Below, in pieces: positions 23,786-33,781 of a DNA stretch of 64,000 nucleotides. The translations under genes were made by a program, and so were the position numbers. Within the stretch, counting starts at the first letter, position 1; every line of letters begins with the position of its first letter. Origin of the DNA: Candidatus Melainabacteria bacterium (GTDB lineage: Bacteria; Cyanobacteriota; Vampirovibrionia; Obscuribacterales; Obscuribacteraceae); contig JACRFZ010000072.1 of NCBI GenBank assembly GCA_016212515.1, positions 23,712 to 87,711 of the forward strand. Reading direction: 5' to 3'. The notes below the pieces were generated by a model. That model had not been told where the DNA came from. It saw only the letters and a list, made by a program, of their open reading frames with translations, and did no database searches.

Positions 23786-26700
23786 ATGTGGATAGTTGAA
23801 CTGGCACTACGTAAAGGTCATACCTTCGTAGTGCTGGCTATCACTATCTTCTTGTTCGGCGCTATCTCCATCGCCAGAATGGCTGTAGACATTTTTCCGG
23901 TAATTAACACACCGGTAGTGAGCTGCGTCTGGACCTATGCCGGCATGTCTCCTTACAACATGGAGAACCTGGTCACCACGGTGACGGAGCGTGCCCTCAC
24001 CTCCACAATAAACGGCATCGACCGCATGGAATCAAATAGCCTTTCGGGCATGGCCATCATCAAGGTCTACCTGCGCAAAGGCACACCCATAGGCGAAGCC
24101 GTGGCCATGGTATCGTCGGTGGGAACGGCCATTTTGAGACAATTGCCGCGCGGCATAAGCGCGCCCTTTGTCACCCAGTCCAGTGCCACCGATGTACCGG
24201 TTATGCAGCTCGGCATTCACAGCCGCACCATACCGGAAGAAAAGCTATTTGACATAGCCAATAACTTGATACGCACCCAGCTCGCCACCGTGCACGGTGC
24301 CATCACGCCCTTTCCCTACGGCGGCAAATACCGCCAGGTCATGATTGATCTCGATCCCAAAGCCCTTCGTGCCCAGGCTCTTTCGGCCTACGATGTGATG
24401 AAGGCCGTGAACGATCAATCTATCGTGGCACCGACCGGCACCATGAAGGTGGGACCTTTCGAATATTGTGTGGTCTTGAACAATATTCCAGACCAGATAG
24501 CCAAACTAAACAGCATTCCGGTAAAAACAGCAATCGCTCAAAATCAGATTGGCGCAGTTATCTTTCTCAAAGACGTAGCCAATGTACACGACGGCTACCA
24601 GCCCCAGCTCAATATCGTCAATCTGAACGGCAAGCGCGGCGTGCTTTTCAATATATTGAAAAGCGGCGATGCTTCCACTCTCACCGTGGTGCAGGGCGTC
24701 AAAGAGATGCTGCCGAGACTGCGGGCAATGGTGCCAAAAGAATGCCACATCGATGTTATCACCGACCAATCACTTTTTGTGAAAGACTGCGTCAGCGAAG
24801 TAGTGAGGGAAGCCATTACGGCAGCCTTGTTGACGGCACTGATGATGCTTGCCCTGCTCGGAAGCTGGCGTTCCACCTTGATTGTGGCCACATCTATTCC
24901 CCTGGCCATTCTTGCCGCCATCATCGGGCTCAACGTTGCCGGTCAAACCATCAACTCTATGACCCTGGGCGGTCTGGCTCTGGCAGTGGGCATGCTCGTG
25001 GACGACGCCACAGTGGAAGTGGAAAACGTACACCGCAACATGGCCATGGGCAAAGATGTAGAAACGGCAATTCTCGATGGAGCCAGGCAGGTCGCCCTAC
25101 CGGCCCTGGTTTCCACACTATCAATTTGTATAGTCTTCGTGCCCCTCATCTTTCTAACCGAGCCGAGCCGCTCCTTGTTTGTGCCCCTCGGGCTCTCCGT
25201 CACCTTTGCCATGCTTGCCTCCTATGGGCTCTCCCGCACCATCGTGCCCCTGATGTCTAAGACCCTACTGGCCGGTGAAAGTCACGGTCACTCTCAAGCT
25301 AAGAAACCAACCAATCTTTTTGCCATAATTGTCGGCTTTGTAGACAAAATCTTTGAAGCCGTAAGGCTTTTCTATCGCGGGCTCTTAGATAAGGTGCTCG
25401 ATCATCCCCTTATCAGCATTGCATCCTTTCTGGCAGTTTATGCGGCCTTACTGTCTTTGATACCGCTCATCGGTCAAGATTATTTCCCGGCTATCGATGG
25501 CGGACAGTTGCGCATGCATGTAGCCACCCATGCCGGCACCCGGGTGGAAGTAACCGAACACATTTTCAAACAGGTGGAAAAGGCAGTCAAGGAAGTCATT
25601 CCCGAAGAAGAGATTGCATCTATCTCGGACAACATCGGGCTGCCCTGCTCCGGTATTAATTATGCCTACTCAGACAGCCAGACCGCCTCGGAAGCCGACG
25701 GTGAGATTCTCATATCACTGAAGGAAGAGCGGGCCCATGATACCGAGTACTATCAAAAACAAATTCGCAAGCTCATGCGCAGTCGTTTTCCTGAGTTGAC
25801 CTTCTATTTTCAGCCCGGAGATATCGTCACCCAGATACTCAATGCCGGACTGCCCGCCCCCATAGACATCAAAGTTATCGGCTACAACAAAAATAATTAC
25901 CAGTTGGCCAAAGACATCAAGCGAAAAATAGAGAAGGTGCCGGGCGCCGTTGATATTTGCCTGCATCAAATTACCGACGGTCCGCACCTCCGCTGGACAG
26001 TGAACCGCACTTTTGCGCAGGAAGCGGGAGTCACCCAGGCCGATGTTTCCAACTCCTTCTTGATCAATCTGAGCAACAGTTTTCAAACCAATCCGAACTT
26101 CTGGGTGAACGAGAAGACAGGCATCAGTTACAACCTGGCGGTACAGACCCAGCAAAGAGACCTGGCCACCATCAACGATATCGGGCTGACTCAGATTACA
26201 GGCGGCACCACCGGTATTAATCCCTCCGTAAGCGGCGACCCACAGCCCACCAGCGGGCTCAAGCAGGGCGATAGCCCCAGACGGGGTCAGCTCTTAATGA
26301 ATTTGGCCACCTTTGAAAGGGCGCGCACCCCTCTGGTAATCAATCACATAAATGTACAACCTGTTTACGACATCTACGCCGCTTGCCAGGACAGAGACCT
26401 GGGCGGTGTCTCCCAGGATATTGCCAAAATTCTGGAAGAGGTGAAAAAGAACCTGCCCCGGGGTGCGAAAGTAGTGATGATGGGTCAGGTCTTAAGTATG
26501 AATCTGGCCTTTCTGGCTCTGCTCCTGGGTCTGGTCTTTGCCCTGGTGCTGGTATATCTCTTACTTGTAATCAACTTCCAGAGTTGTAGCGATCCGTTAA
26601 TTATCCTGATGGCCATACCCGGTGCCCTCTCGGGCATTGTGCTCAGTCTTTTCCTTACCCAGACAACATTTTCCATTCCTGCTCTGATGGGCACCATTAT

Positions 26701-27010
26701 GACTATGGGTGTGGCCTCGGCCAACTCCATTTTGATGGTAACCTTCGCCCGGGGGGAACTGGAAGAAACTAAGGACGCCAGGCTAGCGGCCCTGAACGCC
26801 GGCTTCGAGCGCTTCCGCCCGGTTATAATGACGGCTTCCGCTATGATCATCGGCATGATTCCCATGGCTTTAGGTGGCGGCGAAGGGGGCTCCCAGAATG
26901 CTCCCATAGGCAGAGCCGTCATCGGTGGTCTTTCCGTTGCCACCATTTCCACTTTGTTTTTTGTTCCGCTCATATTCTATATTTTGCGCCGCAAGGGAGG
27001 TGGTAAGTAA
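23786..27010 (+). CDS. RND efflux pump subunit (HAE-type), first of a tandem pair
   Basis: RND pumps export drugs, metals or lipids across the envelope using the proton gradient. This 1074-residue protein has the whole 12-helix architecture: an N-terminal helix (HTFVVLAITIFLFGAISIAR), porter domain 1, TM2-6 with the acidic pair LAVGMLVDDATVEVENVHR (equivalent to AcrB Asp407/408), then a second half starting SIASFLAVYAALLSLIPLIG and ending with TM8-12 (PALMGTIMTMGVASANSILM). At the AcrB Lys940 position there is Ala. ATG 23786 was chosen because the N-terminus matches its neighbour's; the frame opens 33 bases earlier. Its stop overlaps the next start. Confidence 0.93.
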   Translation: MWIVELALRKGHTFVVLAITIFLFGAISIARMAVDIFPVINTPVVSCVWTYAGMSPYNMENLVTTVTERALTSTINGIDRMESNSLSGMAIIKVYLRKGTPIGEAVAMVSSVGTAILRQLPRGISAPFVTQSSATDVPVMQLGIHSRTIPEEKLFDIANNLIRTQLATVHGAITPFPYGGKYRQVMIDLDPKALRAQALSAYDVMKAVNDQSIVAPTGTMKVGPFEYCVVLNNIPDQIAKLNSIPVKTAIAQNQIGAVIFLKDVANVHDGYQPQLNIVNLNGKRGVLFNILKSGDASTLTVVQGVKEMLPRLRAMVPKECHIDVITDQSLFVKDCVSEVVREAITAALLTALMMLALLGSWRSTLIVATSIPLAILAAIIGLNVAGQTINSMTLGGLALAVGMLVDDATVEVENVHRNMAMGKDVETAILDGARQVALPALVSTLSICIVFVPLIFLTEPSRSLFVPLGLSVTFAMLASYGLSRTIVPLMSKTLLAGESHGHSQAKKPTNLFAIIVGFVDKIFEAVRLFYRGLLDKVLDHPLISIASFLAVYAALLSLIPLIGQDYFPAIDGGQLRMHVATHAGTRVEVTEHIFKQVEKAVKEVIPEEEIASISDNIGLPCSGINYAYSDSQTASEADGEILISLKEERAHDTEYYQKQIRKLMRSRFPELTFYFQPGDIVTQILNAGLPAPIDIKVIGYNKNNYQLAKDIKRKIEKVPGAVDICLHQITDGPHLRWTVNRTFAQEAGVTQADVSNSFLINLSNSFQTNPNFWVNEKTGISYNLAVQTQQRDLATINDIGLTQITGGTTGINPSVSGDPQPTSGLKQGDSPRRGQLLMNLATFERARTPLVINHINVQPVYDIYAACQDRDLGGVSQDIAKILEEVKKNLPRGAKVVMMGQVLSMNLAFLALLLGLVFALVLVYLLLVINFQSCSDPLIILMAIPGALSGIVLSLFLTQTTFSIPALMGTIMTMGVASANSILMVTFARGELEETKDARLAALNAGFERFRPVIMTASAMIIGMIPMALGGGEGGSQNAPIGRAVIGGLSVATISTLFFVPLIFYILRRKGGGK

Positions 27011-30000
27011 TGTGGATAGTGGAAATGGCTTTGAAAAGGGCCCATACGTTTATCGTTATGGCTCTGGCTATTCTAATTTTCGGCATACTTTCCATCCGCC
27101 AGATGGCAGTGGATATTTTCCCCATCATCGACGTGCCCATTGTCAGTGCCGTCTATACTTTCACGGGCATGTCGCCTTATAACATTGAAAATCTCATTAC
27201 CACGGTCACTGAGCGTTGGCTCACCTCCACCGTAAACGGTATCGAAAAGATAGAGTCTACCTCTCTTTCCGGCATGAGCATCATCAAAGTCTACCTGCAC
27301 AAAGGCACCGACATTGGTGAGGCGGTGGCCATGGTGACGGCCATGGGCTCGGCGGTGCTCGAATACCTGCCGCCCAGTATTACACCGCCCTTTGTCACCG
27401 TATCCAGCGCCACCGATGTACCGGTAATTCAGCTAGGCATAGGTTCCAAAACGCTTTCCGAAGCCGAATTGTTCGACATTGCCAATAACTTCGTCAGAAA
27501 CCAGCTCGCCACCATCCAGGGTGCCACCATTCCCTTCCCCTACGGTGGTAAGTACCGACAGGTCATGGTCGATCTCGACCCGCAAGCCCTGGTAGCCACC
27601 GGCGTATCGGCCAACGATGTGGTGACGGCCATGAACTCCCAGAGCATCATCGCTCCATCGGGTACGGCCAAATTGGGTCCATATGAATACATCATGACCC
27701 TCAACAACATCCCCGAGAAAATCGATGAACTGAATCGTATTCCGGTCAAATCAGTGAAGGGCGCCGTAGTCTTTCTCAAAGATGTGGCCAATGTACATGA
27801 CGGTTATCAGCCGCAGCTCAATATTGTCAACCAGGACGGTCGCCGGGCCGTGCTCTTCAATATATTGAAGAACGGCACTGCCTCTACCCTTTCAGTGGTT
27901 GAACGAATCAAGAAAGCACTGCCCGACATTCAAAAGATTGTGCCGCCGGCCTGTGTCATCTCGGTGCTCACCGACCAGTCTGTCTTTGTGCGCGAATGTG
28001 TGGCCGATGTGGTGAGAGAAGCAGTGACGGCAGCCGGACTGACGGCTCTAATGATGCTGGCCTTGCTTGGTAGCTGGCGTTCCACTCTCATCGTCGCCAC
28101 CTCCATTCCCCTGGCCATGCTCTGCTCCATTATCGGACTGCATATGTGCGGGCAGACCATCAACTCCATGACTCTGGGTGGTCTGGCACTGGCTGTAGGT
28201 ATGCTGGTGGACGATGCCACAGTGGAAGTAGAAAACGTACACCGCAACATGGCCATGGGCAAAGACATAGTCAAAGCCATCCTCGACGGTGCCGCTCAGG
28301 TAGCCATGCCGGCGCTGGTTTCAACCCTTTCCATTTGCATCGTCTTTGTACCGGTGGTCTTCCTCACTGAACCATCCCGCTCCCTCTTTGTGCCTCTCGG
28401 TATGGCCGTAGCCTTTGCCATGCTGGCATCCTACGGGCTCTCCCGCACCATAGTGCCCCTCATGTCCAAGAATCTGCTGGCCCATGAGCATGAACACGGC
28501 AGTACCGCAAAGGAGCCGCAAGGAATCATGGCTGTTTTCTCAGCCATCCACAAAGTCATTGACGGCGGCTTCGAATGGCTCAGGGGCATCTACAAACACA
28601 CTCTTGATCAAGCCCTCACCCATCCCTTCCTGGCCATAGGAGGCTTTCTCACCTTCTACGGCTGCTCCATGACTTTGCTGCCAATCATCGGTCAGGATTT
28701 CTTCCCGGCCATCGATGCCGGACAGCTGCGCCTGCACGTCAATTGCCGTCCGGGCACCAGGGTGGAGGAAACCGAGCGCATCTTCAAAGAGATAGAGCGG
28801 GCCATCGGCACCATCGTGCCCAAAGACGAAATTCTCATCATCACCGACAATATCGGCATGCCGGTGAGCGGCGTCAACTACGCCTTTTCCGACAGTCAGA
28901 CCATAAGTGAAGCAGACGGCGAAATTCTGGTCACCCTCAAGGAAGAGCGCACCAAGCCCACCGGACAGTACCAGAAGGAAATACGGGCCATGCTGACGGC
29001 CCGCTTTCCTCAGGTGAGCTATTACTTTCAGCCCGCCGACATCGTCACGCAAATATTGAACGCCGGACTGCCCGCCCCCATCGACATTCGTATCACCGGG
29101 CTGGACGTGGCCAAGAACTACGACATCGCCCAGCGACTGAAGCGCGACGTAGAAAAGGTAAGAGGTGCTGTGGACGTATGTATGCACCAGGTGGTGAATG
29201 CACCGCAATTCGTCTTTGAAGTAGACCGCACCAGAGCCAACGAAATGGGTCTCACCCAGCGGGATGTTTCCAATTCCTTCCTGGTCACATTGAGTTCAAG
29301 CTTTCAAACCGCCCCAAATTTCTGGCTCAACATCAAAAACGGCGTCAACTATAACCTGGCGGCGCAAACCCCGCAGTACAAAATCGATAGCCTCGATGCC
29401 ATGAGAGTAACAGCACTTACATCAAAGACCACAAGTAAGAAACAGCAACCGCCGCTTCTCACAAACGTAGCCACCGTCAGTCGGGCAGCAACTCCGGCCG
29501 TGGTCAACCACCTCAACGCGCAGCCGGTCTTTGATATCTATGCGGCCTGCCAGGACCGAGACCTGGGCGGCGTCTCAAAAGACATCGAAAAGATCATGGA
29601 CAAGTATCGACCGGAGCTGCCTCAAGCCAGCCAGTTAACCATGGGCGGGCAGGTCTTGAGCATGAAATCGGCCTTTGCCGCTCTCATCTTCGGTCTCGTG
29701 TTTGCTTTGCTTCTGGTTTACTTACTTCTGGTAGTCAACTTCCAGAGTTGGAGCGACCCGGTCATTATTCTCATGGCCACACCGGGTGCACTCTCAGGCA
29801 TACTCTGGAGCCTCTTTGTTACCCAGACAACCTTCTCCATTCCCGCCCTCATGGGTACCATCATGACTGTCGGCGTGGCTTCCGCCAACTCTATATTGAT
29901 GGTCACCTTCGCCAATGAACAATTCCACGAAGGCAAAGACGGTCGCTCTGCGGCTCTGGAAGCCGGCTTCGAGCGCTTCCGCCCGGTAATGATGACGGCA

Positions 30001-30246
30001 ACAGCTATGATCATCGGCATGATCCCCATGGCCATAGGGGCCGGACAGGGTGGCTCCCAGAACGCCCCCATCGGACGAGCCGTAATCGGCGGGCTGACGG
30101 TGGCAACTTTCTCGACCCTCTTCTTCGTTCCCCTTGTCTTCAGTCTTTTAAGAAAGGGCAAAGCCAAGGATAATAAGGCAAGCGAGCCGGTTCACAATCA
30201 GGACCACACCCAAACGGATACTAATCAAGAGAAGAACCATGACTGA
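27010..30246 (+). CDS. RND efflux pump subunit (HAE-type), second of a tandem pair
   Basis: A 1078-residue paralogue of the preceding pump, beginning MWIVEMALKRAHTFIVMALA and sharing nearly every motif: LAVGMLVDDATVEVENVHR in TM4, PALMGTIMTVGVASANSILM in TM10, and FERFRPVMMTATAMIIGMIP. Its ATG overlaps the first pump's TAA (TAATG), behind GGGAGG. The C-terminus is longer and polar (NQDHTQTDTNQEKN). Two complete, non-identical RND subunits in one operon recall MdtB/MdtC, which assemble as a mixed trimer. The adaptor gene starts inside its last codons. Confidence 0.93.
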   Translation: MWIVEMALKRAHTFIVMALAILIFGILSIRQMAVDIFPIIDVPIVSAVYTFTGMSPYNIENLITTVTERWLTSTVNGIEKIESTSLSGMSIIKVYLHKGTDIGEAVAMVTAMGSAVLEYLPPSITPPFVTVSSATDVPVIQLGIGSKTLSEAELFDIANNFVRNQLATIQGATIPFPYGGKYRQVMVDLDPQALVATGVSANDVVTAMNSQSIIAPSGTAKLGPYEYIMTLNNIPEKIDELNRIPVKSVKGAVVFLKDVANVHDGYQPQLNIVNQDGRRAVLFNILKNGTASTLSVVERIKKALPDIQKIVPPACVISVLTDQSVFVRECVADVVREAVTAAGLTALMMLALLGSWRSTLIVATSIPLAMLCSIIGLHMCGQTINSMTLGGLALAVGMLVDDATVEVENVHRNMAMGKDIVKAILDGAAQVAMPALVSTLSICIVFVPVVFLTEPSRSLFVPLGMAVAFAMLASYGLSRTIVPLMSKNLLAHEHEHGSTAKEPQGIMAVFSAIHKVIDGGFEWLRGIYKHTLDQALTHPFLAIGGFLTFYGCSMTLLPIIGQDFFPAIDAGQLRLHVNCRPGTRVEETERIFKEIERAIGTIVPKDEILIITDNIGMPVSGVNYAFSDSQTISEADGEILVTLKEERTKPTGQYQKEIRAMLTARFPQVSYYFQPADIVTQILNAGLPAPIDIRITGLDVAKNYDIAQRLKRDVEKVRGAVDVCMHQVVNAPQFVFEVDRTRANEMGLTQRDVSNSFLVTLSSSFQTAPNFWLNIKNGVNYNLAAQTPQYKIDSLDAMRVTALTSKTTSKKQQPPLLTNVATVSRAATPAVVNHLNAQPVFDIYAACQDRDLGGVSKDIEKIMDKYRPELPQASQLTMGGQVLSMKSAFAALIFGLVFALLLVYLLLVVNFQSWSDPVIILMATPGALSGILWSLFVTQTTFSIPALMGTIMTVGVASANSILMVTFANEQFHEGKDGRSAALEAGFERFRPVMMTATAMIIGMIPMAIGAGQGGSQNAPIGRAVIGGLTVATFSTLFFVPLVFSLLRKGKAKDNKASEPVHNQDHTQTDTNQEKNHD

Positions 30247-31675
30247 AGGCTCACCAATAGACATAAAAAACCGCTGTCTCCAAGTGGGGCTCCAGAGGTG
30301 CAAGCTCACCGCTACGGCGCACTCCTGCCGGCAAGCGCGCAGCCGGTCAGGCATGGGCAAGCTGATTGTGGTGGTGATAATAGTTCTGGTTATCGCCGGC
30401 GTTTTGCTGGTGGTAGGTTTTCTACCACGCCTCGAGCGAAAGAAAGAACTCGACAAAATGCATGCCGAAACCACCGGTGCTGTACCGATTGTGCGCACCA
30501 TCATCGCCAGACCGGCCCGAGAAACCGAATCGCTGACGCTACCGGGCAACATAGGCGCCATCCAGTACACCACCATTTATGCAAGAGTAGACGGCTACCT
30601 GCGTGACCGCATGGTTGATATCGGCGATCACGTAAGAGCCGGTCAGTTACTGGCCGTCATCGACACCCCGACTATTGACGAATCACTGGCCCAGGTGAGA
30701 GCCGACCTGGTAAGAGCCAGAGCCGGTGTGGACAAAGCCAATGCCGAACTGAAAGAAGCCATCGCCAAGCAAGCCACAGCTCAAGCAGAGGTAGAGAAGG
30801 GAAAAGGCAACGTGGACTATGCTACGGTGACTGCTACCCGCTGGCAGAATCTCTGCACAAGAGGTGCGGTCAGTCAGCAGAGCCGAGATGAAAAAGTCAG
30901 GTTACTGGAAGCCACCACTGCCGACTTGAAGGCCGATCATGCCAATTTGAAAGCCGCCGAAGCCCAGGTGGTGGCGGCGCGTTCACAGGTGGATGAAGCC
31001 AGAGCCAATGTCAAAGCCAAAGAAGCGGAAGTGAAAAAGCTGGAAGCCGAGCAGGGCTTTCAAAAGGTTCTCGCTCCCTTCGACGGCATCATCACCCTCA
31101 GGAAAGTCGACCCGGGCGCGCTCATCACCAAAGGCAGTCAGTCTGAAAGTCTTGAGCTCTTTCAGATGGCTAAGATTGATCGCCTGCGTATTTACGTGAA
31201 CGCACCGCAGAGAGTGGCACGTTATTTAAAACAGGGCGTCCAGGCCAAAATCAATGTGCCGGAATTCCCAGAGCGTAACTTCGTAGGCATTGTCACCAAT
31301 GTAAGCGGTGCCCTTGATCCCAATACGCGCACCAGACAAACCGAAATTCAAATTCCCAACGCCGATCATGCCCTTTTGCCAGGCATGTATGGCGAGGTCA
31401 ATCTAACCGGTGTGCGGGAAGAAAAATGGATTAGAGTACCGGGCACCACCCTAGTAACAAAACCGGAGGGACAGTTCCTGCTTCTGGCAGTAAATGGAAA
31501 GGCGCACTATCAACCCATTACCATCGGTCGTGATTTCGGCGACGAAGTAGAAGTAAGGGTTGGGCTTTCAGGCAATGAACACGTAGCCGTCAGCCCCAGC
31601 GACGATATCATCGAAGGTGAAGCGGTTAAAGAAGAGCAACTGCCGGAGCCCGTTTTGAAGGCTGGACCGCATTAA
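30239..31675 (+). CDS. RND periplasmic adaptor (membrane fusion protein)
   Basis: The adaptor bridges pump and outer-membrane duct. A single TM anchor (LIVVVIIVLVIAGVLLVVGF) lies at about 42-62, then a split lipoyl domain (YARVDGYLRDRMVDIGDHVR; FQKVLAPFDGIITLRKVDPG), a coiled-coil hairpin at about 140-280 rich in Ala/Glu/Lys, a beta-barrel domain (LRIYVNAPQRVARYLKQGVQ) and a membrane-proximal domain (NADHALLPGMYGEVNLTG). The ATG at 30239 overlaps the pump stop by eight bases (ATGACTGA). ATG 30353 would remove a Cys-rich, odd-looking 38-residue leader and is a real alternative. No TolC gene follows; one lies upstream on the other strand. Confidence 0.9.
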   Translation: MTEGSPIDIKNRCLQVGLQRCKLTATAHSCRQARSRSGMGKLIVVVIIVLVIAGVLLVVGFLPRLERKKELDKMHAETTGAVPIVRTIIARPARETESLTLPGNIGAIQYTTIYARVDGYLRDRMVDIGDHVRAGQLLAVIDTPTIDESLAQVRADLVRARAGVDKANAELKEAIAKQATAQAEVEKGKGNVDYATVTATRWQNLCTRGAVSQQSRDEKVRLLEATTADLKADHANLKAAEAQVVAARSQVDEARANVKAKEAEVKKLEAEQGFQKVLAPFDGIITLRKVDPGALITKGSQSESLELFQMAKIDRLRIYVNAPQRVARYLKQGVQAKINVPEFPERNFVGIVTNVSGALDPNTRTRQTEIQIPNADHALLPGMYGEVNLTGVREEKWIRVPGTTLVTKPEGQFLLLAVNGKAHYQPITIGRDFGDEVEVRVGLSGNEHVAVSPSDDIIEGEAVKEEQLPEPVLKAGPH

Positions 31676-31942
31676 AATGCAGCCGGTTAGATGTCTCAAT
31701 ACGGAAAGCAGCGACCAACATGTCTCATTCGCACTTCTTTCGAAAAGCACTAAACTCATGTAACAGGGAAAATTAATTCTGCTTGACGGCTACAACCCAG
31801 ATGGAGCAGGCGTTTCATTTATAAAAAAGTCCCGAAACGCTGATGTAATATTTCGCAAAATCACTATTGTTACAATTGATGGTCTTCGCCGGAGAGATAC
31901 CCCGAGGCCTTCTTCTCTATACTGGCCTGGTCTTCTTGCAAT

Positions 31943-33460
31943 CTAGACTTGCCTGGTCTTGATACGGGCTTTAATTCGTGCGGCATCTTCGCAAGCCTTT
32001 GAAGCGGAATCACTTTCGCCGGTCTGATTAAAGCAGACACTCAAAGCTTCCAATACTTCGGCAATTTCCAAACTAGCAGCACCAAGCCATCTTCGACGTA
32101 TCTTCAGGGCTTCTTGCAACTGCACTTTCGCCTCCATCGGCAAGGTGGGAAGCAGCACTTTAGCATTAAGAACAAGTAGAGCGGCGCGCACCAATTCGGC
32201 GGCACGGCTAGCCTTTCCCGCAAGCGAAGAGAAGCCCTGCTGCACCAGCGATTGACAATCAGCAAGACGCCCGCTCAAATAGAAAGTACGAGCCAACTGG
32301 GCCCTTACCTCCTGAAGAGACAGATCATCAGGAGCAAGTTCCTGCTTTAGCTGAGAGGCTCTCTCTAAAACTTGCTCAGCCTCATCATACTGCTCAAGAA
32401 GATTATAGGCACGCCCGGCCAAAGAGAGCGCGTCGGAGAGCACCGACCTGGCGAACTTGAGGTTGGCATTCAACTGGCTCAGACTCTTCTTTTGCGCATG
32501 CTTTACCAGAACTGCTGCAGCCGTGCCATTACCAAGACCATTGCCTTTACCACGACCATTGCCATCACCCCGACCCTCGCCATTACCACGACCATTGCCA
32601 TCACCCCAACCCTCGCCATTACCACGACCATTGCCATCACCCCAACCCTCGCCATCACCCAGCCCGGAGGGCAGCGGTAAGGGATTTTGAATAGCCTGAA
32701 TGGACTGCTCTAAATCGCCAATCGAAGCCAGAATTTCCTTCAATGCCTGCTCGTAATTACCGAGATCACAAAGGAGACTGGAGAGAATACGGCGGCAGAT
32801 GGCTCCGGTTATATTGTCCTGCTCAGATTCGGCAAGTGCTTTGACAAAGGAATCCTCTGCCTCATTGCCAGGCGGCACTGCCATCAATACATCATGCCGA
32901 CGAAGAATCAGTAAAGACTGGTAAGCAAGAACAATGGCGGCATCATAATTACCACGAGCACGTTCCACATCGGCTTGAACCGCCACAGACAGGGCAGTGT
33001 CTTTAGTCAGGGGCGAAAGATACTGCAAAAGAGATGCATAGATGCGACTCAATCTTTCAGCCGCGGCAAGCATGCCGCTATCGATAAGGCTACCAATGAA
33101 ACGCGGCAGGGAGGACCAAATTACCACCGCAAAAATGCCGAAAGCGATAAGAACTCCACCATAGATGGAAACAGCGGCTATACCCCTGGGTTCGGTTAGA
33201 AAAGGCGTAGCAGAAAGCAAATGTCCCGCTGTCACCGCAAGCGCAAGATAGGAAAAGCAGAGAACCACTATACATAGCTTTTCCCAGAAACTTAAACGGG
33301 ATAGAGCGGACGGCACGAGTTCGGAATGTTTTTGCTGCATGTGACTAATTGGTGAACTTACCGACCGAGATTGAGGTTTAACTAATATCAGCAAAGCTAG
33401 AATCAAGCCATTATAAGCTGAACCCGGGTCGGTAGGTGGAGTTTGGCGGGATGATGACAA
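31943..33460 (-). CDS. Membrane TPR-like protein with Gly/Asn-rich repeat insert
   Basis: The 505-residue protein has two hydrophobic segments near residues 60-80 (LCIVVLCFSYLALAVTAGHL) and 93-115 (AAVSIYGGVLIAFGIFAVVI), then TPR-like helices (LCDLGNYEQALKEILASIGD; LLEQYDEAEQVLERASQLKQ; SLQEVRAQLARTFYLSGRLA). Between them, at about residues 265-310, lies a low-complexity insert of NGEGWGDGNGRG units. The start at 33460 is not ATG and is weakly supported; ATG further in (SHMQQKHSELVPS region) is possible. The 267-base gap upstream of its stop holds no gene. It is separated from the next TPR gene by a repeat-rich gap. Confidence 0.6.
   Translation of the reverse strand: MSSSRQTPPTDPGSAYNGLILALLILVKPQSRSVSSPISHMQQKHSELVPSALSRLSFWEKLCIVVLCFSYLALAVTAGHLLSATPFLTEPRGIAAVSIYGGVLIAFGIFAVVIWSSLPRFIGSLIDSGMLAAAERLSRIYASLLQYLSPLTKDTALSVAVQADVERARGNYDAAIVLAYQSLLILRRHDVLMAVPPGNEAEDSFVKALAESEQDNITGAICRRILSSLLCDLGNYEQALKEILASIGDLEQSIQAIQNPLPLPSGLGDGEGWGDGNGRGNGEGWGDGNGRGNGEGRGDGNGRGKGNGLGNGTAAAVLVKHAQKKSLSQLNANLKFARSVLSDALSLAGRAYNLLEQYDEAEQVLERASQLKQELAPDDLSLQEVRAQLARTFYLSGRLADCQSLVQQGFSSLAGKASRAAELVRAALLVLNAKVLLPTLPMEAKVQLQEALKIRRRWLGAASLEIAEVLEALSVCFNQTGESDSASKACEDAARIKARIKTRQV
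32549..32656 (-). repeat. 36-bp tandem repeat inside the TPR gene, three copies
   Basis: Three consecutive 36-base units at 32549, 32585 and 32621 encode NGEGWGDGNGRG on the minus strand. The first unit has one substitution that changes Trp to Arg. A degenerate partial unit precedes them at about 32522-32548. Copy changes would keep the frame. Confidence 0.85.
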
Positions 33461-33495
33461 GACTATATTTCAAAACTTCAGTGCCTCAAGGAAAA

Positions 33496-33680
33496 GGGAA
33501 GGCCGTAGCCGCGATTTACTCAGCGGCAGCGAAAAGGAAGGCCGTAGCCGCGATTTATTCAGCACCAGGAAAATAGAAGCCACGATGGTAGACAAAGATT
33601 ACTTCAATACTCCTTTGAATTTCCATCCGTTAAAGTAAGTGCTTGAGGTTCTTATAAGCTGCTTGAGGTTCTTACAAGCA
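33496..33680. repeat. Two short direct repeats in a gene-free gap
   Basis: The gap 33461-33781 holds no supported gene. GGCCGTAGCCGCGATTTA occurs at 33501-33518 and again at 33540-33557, each followed by Y-TCAGC. Further on, GCTTGAGGTTCTTATAAGCT at 33641-33660 is repeated in tandem at 33661-33680 with two differences. Confidence 0.75.
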
Positions 33681-33781
33681 AGGCTAAACGTGATGCATCA
33701 GGTGCTCTCTAAGTACACTTCGAATCAGGCAGCAGGTAGTAGCTGGCACAAATCAGGGAACCCTCAATCGGCACCATCGGT

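Noticed and set aside
31810..31840. Terminator at GCGTTTC ... GAAACGC after the adaptor gene
   Set aside because: Seven-base stem with a 17-base loop and no adjoining T-run; too weak to call.
32549..32656. CRISPR-like repeats
   Set aside because: Repeats are contiguous, without spacers, and encode an in-frame peptide array.
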